A DNA stretch of 64,000 bases from Vombatus ursinus (Eukaryota; Chordata; Mammalia; Diprotodontia; Vombatidae). The notes beneath the pieces are model-generated. The model made no database searches. It saw nothing but the letters and a program-made list of their open reading frames with translations, and was not told the origin of the DNA. How positions within the stretch are numbered: position 1 is the first letter of the stretch; the number at the start of each line of letters is the position of its first letter. Shown piece after piece: positions 22,706 to 34,700 of the stretch. The position numbers and the translations under genes were made by a program. Location of the stretch: positions 41,947,256-42,011,255 of the forward strand of contig NW_020954557.1 in NCBI RefSeq assembly GCF_900497805.2. Direction: 5' to 3'.

Positions 22706-25700
22706 GTAAGTTTTTTTTCCACATTTTTATTATTCAGATTGTTTTATTATTTCATCCAGATGTGTTAGAAAATTTAAGCCTTTAAAAATACTAAAGAGAT
22801 TTTTAAAAGTATGATGAGTTTCATTCTCTGGGATATTTAGGATCTCTTTCATAATTATGTTTTTCCTTAAACTTTGATGTTAAAATGAGCTAGATCATAT
22901 ATTTTTCCAAATCTCAAAGTTAAAGTATCCTTTAAATGTACATTTAAAAATTTTTTTTTAATATTTTGGTTTTTCCCCAATTACGCATAAAAACAATTTT
23001 TAACATTCATTTTTTAAAATCTTTGAGTTCCAAATTCTCTCCCTTCTTCCCTCCCCCTCCTCCCTCATTCAGAAGGCAAGCAGTTTGATACAGGTTATAC
23101 ATGTGCAGTCATGCAAAACGTATTTCCATATTAATCTGATTTTTTCTTGAAAAGAGCGTAATTGACCTTTAGAATAATGTTGATTACTTCCAAATCTTAT
23201 TTTTTTCCTTCTTCAGCCATCACAATTTAAAATAGGTTTAATTTTAAAAAGTTGATACTTTTGCCATATTTAGGAAACCAAATTTTCATTGCTGTTTTTT
23301 GTTTATAATTGAACGTTTGGTAACTGTACCAAAGGATATCATAATGTTTTCAATGTAAATATATCCTGTTTCTAGCAAAAGTTAGTGGATCTCAAGACCA
23401 GATTTTTGTTTAATGCATATTGTATTTTCAAATTAAAGTTTTTAGTCTATGCTAATGGGGTATATGGATAGCGTGGATAAATGAAACAATCCCCAAATTC
23501 CATTTTTCTGATGTTTTTAACTTTTTACCACCAGATTTTCCCATAGATGCTAAAAGGAATCTGATAGACTGGAATGTCCATATTTCTTCTTTTCCTCCCT
23601 ACTTTTTTAGTCTGAATGATGAGGAAACATGAATTGGTATTTGTCCTTACAAGAGCAATAGTGGTGTAAACGGATCAAGATATTTATAGGAATCTCAAAA
23701 TAGTAGTAACTCGATTCTGCAGTATTAAATATTTAAAGAAAATTAATTAGAATTTAACAAAACTGATAAGGTACAAGTTAAACCAAAATGTTATTATGTT
23801 ATTATATTACAAATTTTATATTTACAATGTTATTATAAATATTGTTATAAATGTTGTTATAAAATATTACATGTTACTATAAAAGAAGTGACACTTATTT
23901 CATAGTTTAAAGTTTGCCGAGTGCTTTACCTAGATTATCTAATTGTAAGCTCACAACGACTCTGAATTAGATACCACAGGTCTTATCTCTGTTTTACAGA
24001 TGAAGCTGTTTCAGAAAGGTTATAAGTCATTTGTGCGTGACTACTTAGTAGACTAGCAGTAGGACTTGAATCTAGAATTTGTTTCAAATTCTTACATGAT
24101 TTTGGTATATGGGAGACACCTTGTTGGAGAAGAGTCTTCAAGGAGGCATTGTGCCCTTCCAAAGCAAATGCTTTTTTATAATCAGCAAACAGTAAAAATA
24201 GTCAGTGTGTGTTTTGCGTCTTTCAGTCTATTGTGTGATGGAAGAGATGTTTGCTGTCAAATATTGTTTATGTATGTCTAACTGTTCTCTTCTAAGACCC
24301 TCATCAAAGATACTCTTGTTGCAAGTGAAGATTATTTATATTAAAAAAATTGGCATACATAGGAAAGTAGGCACTTGAGTTAGTAGCAGTTGGTATTTTT
24401 TTAGTTGCCTTTTATGGTTAATACCAAGACATGAACTTTTTTTCTCCACTCTTTTAGTATCCTCTCTGTTTTTATATGCCTTGAAACTCATTACTCAGTG
24501 CCCTCAAAATTGGGTCATCTCCAGCATGGACCTCCTCTCTATATACTTGCTCTAATCCTGTTGCTTTTCCCATCTGTTTTCTTCATTGTCATTTCTGTTT
24601 CTTTTGGTAGCACATTCAACACTGTAATATTAGCATCCAAATGTGGTGGCTCAGTTGTCCTTGGTAGTGAAAATAGTTTGTTATAAAAATTATTAAAGGT
24701 CTTTTCCAGGTTTCCTCTGTTTTCCTCTTTCTAGGTCACCTCTGGGATGCCCTTGCTTTGTTGGGTTGCTTGCCAAACTTTTTAAAAAACTCATTTTTAC
24801 CTCCACTGCTTCTCATTCATATGCAGCAACATCGCTCAGAATCTTAAGCCATTTCTCTTGTAAGATGTTACAAGTAAATTTATGTTGAAAGCTGGCGTTA
24901 CCCTTGACTGCCATGTCTTTCCACTTTACAAGGATATCAAGTATTTGTGGGTGAGATAGTTTTTAGGCTCTTTTAGTCTCAGATCAACTGATTTATAATG
25001 GTTGAATATATGCTTTATATATTCATTTCTCATTTTTTAGCATCAATAACATTTAAATAATATTGAACATAACATTTAAGTAAGTTGAGTTGGAGTTATT
25101 TTAATTGAATGCCATGAGCTTTTCTCATTTTTATTTCAAGTTTTATATTAATTTTGATCTTTGATTCTGCAGTGACTCCCACATCAGTAACAAGTTATTT
25201 CCTAACTGTTAAATTATAATCAATTTCATTTTTTCTAATGTTTGCTACTTACCACATACAATGGCTCTTGATTTATAATTGCAAGTTTGTATAATATACA
25301 TGCCTTTGGCAGCCCATTTCCTACTCTTGAACCATATTTTACACCATCTTCCCCCATACCTAACTTTGCATTGAATTAATTAAATAACAAAGTATATTGC
25401 CTCATAATCTGAGAAAGGTCTTGATACATTCTTTGTAGAACTTCTTACTTCCTCATCTTTTTTAACTGGTGTTAGTACATAAGCTGTAATCATTTTTAAG
25501 GAAGTCTTTCTGCAGATATTTATCTTCATCACTGCAATATAACTTGAACAAATGTTCCATGAAATGATCTATCTTGTTGCCTTTGGATGCATGATAAAAA
25601 CCAGCTATGCTAATAACTACTTTTTTTGCCCCTCAAAGGAGAACCTATGATTCATCCTTCCTTTTGTGTTATGGTTTCATTTTGTCAAGATTAATACAAT

Positions 25701-28700
25701 TTAATTTGTTTCAATTAATGAATAGATAATTACTAGTTATGACATATAAGATAACACTTTCAAAAAAACTGAAGATGTACATTTTCAAGTATTCCTTATT
25801 GGTTCTGAAGAAAATGTTCTAAGTTCTAGCTACCACTTGTCTATTGGGCAACAACCTCACATCTAGAATAGTAGCAGCTGAATTGAGGTTTATAGGTAGT
25901 CTGAAAACTCATTGTTAGCATCCTCTTTTCAACCACTCTGTTACCTTAACTACTGAAATGGAATGGAACTGCGGAAGTCCAAGAGTCATATTATATTTTT
26001 CTTTCTTTTATGGGTTGCCATGACCAAAAAATTCATCACAAAGTGGTTAACCTATTGGTGATGAGCCCCTCCATCCTATATTTATAGGAATCTCAAATTA
26101 GTAGTGACTCGATTCTGCAGTATTAAATATGCTGGTCCATAAAAACGGATGTCTATTGTTAGGACCATCTTTGAAGCCTTTTTTGTATGGTAATACCTTT
26201 TAGAACTTGTGCTCTGCTGGCATACCCATCAAGAAACCACACCATGATGAGGCATCAGATAAGGACCTTGTGAAGGGATGTTGCACTGATAAAATCAGAT
26301 GTTTCAAAATATCAAAATATGTGAACTTTACGGAAAGTGGTATGTTGCCTAAATTTTAATAAACTATTAAACAGATTTCTTCCTCCATTGTTAGGTATTA
26401 TGCTTGATGTGTTTGGGCAATTCAGGTTGGAAGTTTAGGATGTTTTGGATAGAATGTAGAGTTGTTGCATTAGGGAGTTATTTGAAGTCATGTTTTGTCT
26501 ACATTTGCAAAGCACAGATTTTTTTTTTTCCAAATTCACAGTATCAGAGTCATTGCTTCTTTCAGCTTTAGAAATTAGGTGGAAGAGGGGAGGGGATGAT
26601 ATAAGGTTAATGCTAGTGTGCTTCAAGAGAATAGTAAAGCTTTAAAAAGAGTTCTTACTAGACTTTAATTTCCAAAGCAATTAGCTATCTAAAATGTTAT
26701 CTTTGCATTATTACCTAAAAGATGAAACTCTTTGCAAAAAATGGAGTGATCATTTATATAGTAATTTATGGTTACAGAGTACTTTACATGATCTCATTTG
26801 TTTTTCATATTATCGCTGTGAAATAGGTAGTAAAAGTATTATTATTAACCCCTCCTTGCCAGGTAAATAAACTTAGAGAGGTTAAATGATTCATTTGCCC
26901 AAGGTAATACAGTTGTTAGAATGGTGACTAGGACACAGGCCTTTCTGATACTTAAGTCCATTGCTTTTTACACAATAGAACACACTGCCTCTTATTGAAG
27001 AGATGACACATCCAGTTTAGTATGTATGGAAGAAGTAGAAATAATAAATAGAGTTGGATTCAGTTAAGTGTTTTTCCTCCATGTGTAGTGTAGATTTTGC
27101 TAAATAAGTACCTATATGAAAAACAGGGAATCAGGATTATATTCTCCAAACACATTATCTTGATGAAACAAGGTGAAATTGTAAAAGTTATATAACTTAG
27201 TTATATAAGTTTTAGAATATGCATTATCTATTAATACCTAAGTGGGCTACTGATTAGGTAGATAAATATTTACCTGTCTCAGTTCATGTTATCCTAATGT
27301 AAATTTAGAAACTTAATCTTTCATATTCTTTAAATATTTGTCTTGATCCTTGTGACTTTTTCTTTTCTTTTAACCTGTAACATCAAATAAACTATAAACC
27401 TGTATTCCCACACACATTCATTTAATTTACATAGCACCCAAAACAATTAAGTTCTTTACAGTTAGCATATGAAGTAGTGTGACTGTTTCACAAAATACAC
27501 AGCTGGTTGAGAAGCATAGGTTTTGGTGGGTGGAGTAAGGGTTATTTTCAGAGCTCATTAAAACCTTTGTCTACCAGAGTAGTATTGGAGTCTTATGCAA
27601 AGGGGCACCATACATCAGATTAAGTACTAGCCTGAGACTTCCACAATTCATGGGATGTAAATGCTGCTTCTGCCCCCAACTGTAGATGCAATTTTGGGCA
27701 GATCTTTGCATCCTCTTGTTTTTTAATTTATTCTTTTGAATAAATTGGGGATAACATCATATTTTATGAAATCCTTTGGGAAAGATAGTAAAACCTGATG
27801 ATCTTATATTGCAAGATGGTTAAGATAGGCTGGATTGAAGTTAGGATGATAGTTTACCATAACACGTATTTCCTGCAAATATGTCCTTCATCCAACTGCC
27901 ATTCATTGTACGTGTAGTTCTACAAGAAATTTTATTTTGGTGTTTTTTCCTGTTAAAATACAGTCCTTTCGGGGCAGCTAGGTGATGCAGTGGATTGAGC
28001 TCCGGCCTTGGAGTCAAGAGGACCTGAGTTCAAATCCGGCCTCAGACACTTGACGCTTCCTAGCTGTGTAACCCTAGGCAAGTCACTTAATCCCCATTGC
28101 CTCACCAAAAAAAAGCAAAAGAAAAAAAGAAAAAAGAAAATAAAATACAGTCCTTTCTGGGAAAGATAACCACATTAAATTAATTCATATTAAATTTTTG
28201 GTGACCTTCGTGACGGGAAGGGGAAGCCACCTAAGAACAGTAGGTGCTTGGACATAGGGAAAGAAGTTAGAACTGAGGAGCACCAGATTCTTAGTTATTT
28301 TCAGTTTTCTTAGGCTGAAATTTTTTAAAAGCAAGCCCACATATAATACAAATTAATATCCTAAATACAATTATAGAAGGAAGGTTTAAAATACTTTGCT
28401 TAAACTTTTTGACATCCCGTAAGCATTTTTGAAAGAATTATTTACATGTTTGTTTATTAAAGAGTATTCTGATCATTCATGAAAGGTTTTTTGCTACTCA
28501 GTTTAAAGTACCTTATTTTATGTTCCTAATGTACAATTTGAATACTTTCCAAATATCTTTTCTTAAAATTATATCTAATGCAAACTCTTTACTAATTAAG
28601 ATTAATCATAGAATCAGAAGCTTATTTATCGTATTCCCAGCCACATGCCTGAAATTCTTTTATAATATCTGACAAATGGTTCATCCAGCCTCTACTTGCA

Positions 28701-31700
28701 TATTTCTAGTGACAGGGATATGATAAAGGTGCTTGTTTCATTTTCAAGCAGCTCTCATTCTTGGGAAATTCTTACATTGAATTGAATTCTATTTCCTGGT
28801 ATATTCTACCTGTTGGCTTAGTTCTGCTCTTGGGAGCCATGCAGAATGATTTTAATCCCTTCTTTTACTTGATAGCCTTTCAAATGTTTAAGACAGTTGT
28901 CAGCTTGTGTCTTGTCTCTACAACATCTCTTGCCTACAGTCCCTCTTCTCCCCTCACATAAAACCACCCTCATTGGAAAAAAAGACCCTCATCACCTCTC
29001 ACCTGGGCTATTATATAGTCTCCTATTTGGTTTCCTTGCCTCAAGTTTGTCCTCCGCACAACTCCCAAAGTAACTTTCCTCTTAGCTCGGTTCTGACCAC
29101 ATTATCCTTCTACTCAATATTCACTAAGCTCTGGTGGCTCCATATTAGGTAATAGGGTTAAATATAAGCTCCTTTGTTGGGCATTTAAAGCTCTTCACAA
29201 TCCCCTTCCTCTCAATTCTTCTTACACATTACTCTTTCCTATGTTCTTTGTGGTCCAACTATCCTGGCCTACCTTTTCACCTCTGCCTCTTTTGGAATCC
29301 TTGGTTTCCTTCAAGACCTAGCTTAAGGTTCTACATAAAACATTTTCTGAACCCTCCCATCTGCTAATGCTTTTCCCCAAATTGTCTTGTATTCATGTTG
29401 TGTCTATTTTGTATGTAGTGATATATGTAGCTGTTAACTTTCCTGATAGAATGTAAGCTCCTTGAGGGTAGGGGGTCCCTAGTATAGGTGCTTGGAACAT
29501 GCTAGGCACTTAGTAAATGCTTGTTGAATGATTATGTTTGTGCCATCCTTTGTAATCAAAAGAGCATTCTGTTTGACAGAGAAGATGAAACCCAAGTAAG
29601 ATAATAAGTAGTCCATTTTATTTCAGGTATCTGTTCACCTATTCTGTCTATTCCAAGGAACAGATCTTTCCCTTTCTTATGCTGTTAAACATAGTTTGAA
29701 GCCATATTTTTTGTCTGGTTTTTGCAAATCTCACATCATTCTGGGCTTTAGTTTTCTTGACTCTATTCTTTTTTCGTCTGTACCATTTTCATACCCACTA
29801 TACAACATTCTATTTCCCCATGGGCCTTTACTCAAATGATCTCCCATGCCTGAAATGCTTGCCTTCCTCATCTTCTCTTGGAATCCATGACTCCCTTCAG
29901 AATTCATGTACCACCTCATGTATGAGGCATTTTCTGATCCCCTCCAATTGTTAGTGCTTTCCCATCCAATCTCAAAACTATTATGTGAATATTTCTATTT
30001 ATTTGTGTATATTTTGTAATCCCCCAATAGAATGCTAGTTCCTTGAGTGCAAATGCTTTTGGTTTTGGTTTTTGTATGCACATAATCGTACATAGTAGAT
30101 GCTTAATAGATGCTTTTTTTGTTTAAACATTTTTTCTCTCTACTTTCAGTTTTGAGGTATCTTAAATTCTGATATTTCTGTCCCAACAGGTGCCTCAGGT
30201 GATGCATTACATTCTAAACCCAGATCCTATCATTTCAGTATCTTAAAGCTGTATTGTAGGAAACTAAAACCCATTCTTTCCCCAGCCAGTATTCTACCTG
30301 TTAGTTAAAATTAATAGGGTATTCCTTTATCTATTAAAAACAATTACTTAACACAATAAAGTTGTATGCAGTGTTTAATGTAGTAAATGCTCAGAATAGC
30401 TTCCTTTTTAACCTTCATCCCCAGATACCTCTAAAAGTATTTTGAGCAAAAAAGGCTAATGTGATCAACTTGTATTTAGATTTATTTTGAAACATTCTGT
30501 AATTATGCACATGGAAGTGTTTTATGTAAATTGTATTTAAATAATGTCATCATTTTATAAATCAATTTTAACTCTTGTTTTCCAGTCGAAGCTTTATATC
30601 AAACTACTTATCCAGAATACCTTGAGTACATTTATTTGGTGGCTCCAATATCTCTTATGATGTTAAACCCTATAGGGTTTATATTCTGTGAAATCCAAAA
30701 ATGCAGAGAAAATCGTGATACATCTCAAAACAAAGTGAAAATAGTTGGACTTGGACTTCTGCGTGTGCTGCAGAACCCAATCGTATTTATGGTCTTCATT
30801 GGAATTGCCTTCAATCTTATTCTTGGCCAGAAGGTGCCAGTTTACTTGGAAAAATTTCTGGATGGGCTTGGGAGTTCTTTTTCTGGCTCAGCCCTATTTT
30901 ATCTTGGTCTCACAATGGTGGGACAAATAAAGAAACTAAAGAAATCTGCATTTGTTGCAATAATTCTGCTCGTCACAGCTAAACTGTAAGTTTCCTTTGT
31001 TTAATGTGGGGTTTGTATCTTGTGGAAGCTCCAACACTTTAGAAGGGCACTCTTAGAGGAAAGCCTTAGCCATGGTTTTGGAGCAAGTCCTCATGCTGCT
31101 GGTTTCTTCTACTTAAATGCATTAGGAATAGTGTCCCTACTTTATAAGATACTTAAAATGAAAGGAAAATGTATTTTTTTCTAGAAAGTTACTTCCTCAT
31201 TCTACTTGCATACCTTACTCTCTTGCATTTCACTGAATGAGGATAAAAATGTTCTTGGTTTCATTTCTTGGAGGCTTCTGATTTCACTTCTATTTAGCAC
31301 AGTATAATTTGCTATTTATCCCCCTAGGTGTTCTGCATGAATTTCATGTTTTCAAATATTTTGAAACCTTGAAATGTAAGAAGCTTTCAGATTTTGAGGG
31401 AGGTCTAGATCTGTAATTTCACTGGTGTGGGTGTTGTAGAAACTCCAAATACCAATATTGACCAGAAACTCCTCGAAGTGACTTGCTCATGGTCTCATAT
31501 GTAGTTTGTCAGTCAGGTCTTCCTGATTCCAAAATAGGCCCGCTATCCACCGTGCCACAGTGCTTCTCTAATTAGAAGGATTTTAATTTAAATGGAATTT
31601 GTTTTGTGGATTTAGAAAAGAAAAAATTATGTTTGAGGCTGATGAACACTCACCTCCATCACTTGATCCCAGCATATCTAAAAAAAAAAAATGTGTAGCT

Positions 31701-34700
31701 CCTTAGTAAATTTTTTAGAGCTTATTAGCTGTGGAGTTGTAATTCAGTCCAGCTGATTTACTGAAAGATTATACAAAGTAGCTTGGGACATATGGATAAT
31801 GTATAGTACTTTTATTTGAATATTTTAAACTCATTGGATGAATATAACTGCAGTATAATTTGACTTATAACATGTTCTATGTAGTATCTAAATGTTCATA
31901 ATAGTAAAAATTTAGAAAGTTATGTGATTCGTGTACTCCCATTAAGGAAAATATATTTTAATATTGCTACAATATAATAATTACTGTCCTAACAGTAGTA
32001 GTGCTATCAGTTATTCTTTACATATAAAATATAACTGTTCTTCCCATCAGTTGATGATTTAGACCTTCTTTTCTTCTTTGTTCCTTAACTTGGCTCATTA
32101 TCATTGTTTTTTCCTTAGATTATTAAAATCCAGGAGTGTCATATACTCTCCTAAACTTTCTAATGGAGTAGTTTTTTTCTGGAAAAGGAGAAATGCATTT
32201 AGGCTAACAAGCAAAAGATTTTTTAAAATTGCTTAAAATGGGGGCCGTTAAGTGGCGCAGTGGATAGAGCACCGGCACTGGAGTGAAGAGGACCCGAGTT
32301 CAAATCTGGCCTCAGACACATAATACTCACTAACTCTGTGGCTTTGAGCAAATCACTTAACCCTAATTGCCTCACCAAAAAAAAATTGCTTAAAATGTCA
32401 AGAGGCATCGTTAGTGGAATGTTTATTGGACTGGAATTCAGGAACCGTAGGTTATGATCTTAGTGTGGTACTTTACTGGCTATGTAACTTTGGGGAAGGT
32501 CACTTAACCTCTTCCTGTTTTCTTCCACATCTGTACAATGAGGTGTTAGACTAGATGAACTCTGTACTTCCTTAGCTTTTACATACTATGAATCTATGTC
32601 TAGGCCATGTCAGTAAGTACCATATGTATTGGTGTTGTAGTGCTGTTTTTATATCAATATTTATTGAAGGTTTATTTAAACTTTGATGGAAGTATCACTT
32701 TTATTTGCTATTTTTCTTGTTTGGAAATGAGTGGGATCTAGAAATGTTTGTATATTAATTGTTTCTTAGCTGTACTGAATTTCAACAGCCCTGCATTCAA
32801 ATGTATCAGACAGATCTCCTTCTTAAAAAAAAATGTGGGTTTTTTGGGTGAGGCAATTGGGGTTGACTTGCCCAGGGTCACACAGCTAGTAAGTGTCAAG
32901 TGTGAGGCCAGATTTGAACTCAGGTACTCCTGACTCCAGGGCTAGTGTTCTATCCACTGTGCCACCTAGTTGCCCCTATGTTTTTTATAAAGATGGAGTT
33001 AATTGTAAGGATTTTTAAAAAACTTTTTGGTTAAATTATTATCAGGCTTTTTCTATAATTAATAATATCTTAATATTCTGTTTTCTAACAGCCTACCAAA
33101 TTTTATTGAAGAGTTTGATTTTCTAAAAAGGATTTCAATAATTTCCCTGAAAATTTCTTGTCAACTTTCACACCATAAACATTTCATAAACATTCAAGTA
33201 GACCAATAGAATAAGGAAATTGGGGAATAAAAGAGTTGTTATTGAGGTGCTATCAAATCTTGTGCCTGAAATTTTTTTACCAAGTTAATTAAATACATCA
33301 AGAACCTGTGATGAGTTAAGTTAAAAATAAAGTCAGAATCCTTTTAAAAAGTGGTCTTAGGATACATGCTTTGTGTTTTCAACAATATACCCAGGTGTCC
33401 ATACACAAAATATGTGCATTTCTCCATGCGTAAGGGTATGTTTGTTTGCAAGAGAGGTAATAAACAATGTCCAGATTCATGAAAATAGCTACTACTAAGA
33501 AAATAGAGAAAATGAGGGTGAACTAGGAACTAGCACTTTTTAATTGCAATATGAATGACTTATTTTCTTTTCAGCCTGGTGATGCCGCTTTTGTGTAGAG
33601 AAATGGTGGAGCTCTTGGACAAGACTGGTGGTATAGTGAACCATACTAGCTTAACCAATTATGCATTTTTATATGGAGTCTTTCCAGTAGCACCAGGAGT
33701 GGCTATCTTTGCAACACAGTTCAACATGGAAGTAGAGATTGTATGTACATATTGCTTCAGAAATAGTTCACTTTATAATACTGGAGTAGTTTTTACAATG
33801 TAGAAATCAAAGTTATTTTCATGACTGTGTAACAGTGGTGTCACGTCAATAGAAACATCCCTGTGGGCCATATATTGACTTAAAAAACCACAAATTAACA
33901 CCATTTGTGATGTGTTTTTATTTGTTTTGTTAAACATTTTCCAATTACATTTTAGGTATTGAGTTTGATACCTCTGGTTTAACATATATATACTGATGTA
34001 GCAAGTATTTAGATATATATTAAATATGTATATGCATTATATATACAGAAATAGTATCCTTTTCCTATATGTGGAAAAAGAAACATTGTTAAATAATTCA
34101 TCTTTTATCTTGAGCCATTTTGAATTTTGTTTTTACCTTCTTAGTTTTGAATTTTTGATAATTATACTTAAGTACATTATAGGAAAGAAAATTTTCAGTA
34201 TTTGAGATATCAGTTCCATAAACATAATGTATGTGAAAGTGCTTTATAACCACAAAATACTGTGTAAATGTAAATTATGACCAATATGATTCAGTTTACT
34301 AGATACAAAACTCCTAAATTCAGTATAATACAACAAATATGCCTAACAATCATGCTGTTCTAATATTAAATTATTATCAATGATCTAGAGTAACATATAT
34401 ATGTATATCTCTATATATATATATGAACTTGTCACCTTCTAAAACATTGGTCAGAAAAGTTTTGAAATACTATGAATGAACAAAACTCTTTAAGGAAATA
34501 TACCAGATAATGTTCTTAACAATTAAATGTTGGAAATATCCCTTTTTTTAAAAAAACATTCTTTATCAAAAGGTAATTTTCCTTTTAAAATCGTGATGTC
34601 TAAAGTCTGTATTTCAATTACCATGTAAGTTCTGAAAACTACTTAGAAACTTCTTAAGATATTTGGTGTGTACCAAAAAATATAGGGAGTAGTAGCAATT

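Larger units (their letters stand above)
22706..30585 (+). other. Intron 1 of the coding region (7.9 kb)
   Basis: Largely repeat-derived: L1 3' UTR, MIRs, a long RTE fossil, a SINE with intact target duplication, CR1/L3 and two L2 3' ends (all listed). About 26996-27953 and 30116-30570 are AT-rich with nothing recognised beyond a weak MIR-like stretch near 27640-27760. Confidence 0.6.
30986..33574 (+). other. Intron 2
   Basis: AT-rich intron. 31430-31570, 32241-32381, 32400-32600 and 32835-32980 are SINEs (listed). The remainder, including 30986-31430 and 32980-33560, shows nothing I recognise. Confidence 0.55.

Noticed and set aside
22706-22785. Read-through end of the 181-codon ORF as a short GPR155 form
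   Set aside because: A strong donor gtaagt lies at 22706, and the added residues have no similarity to the protein.
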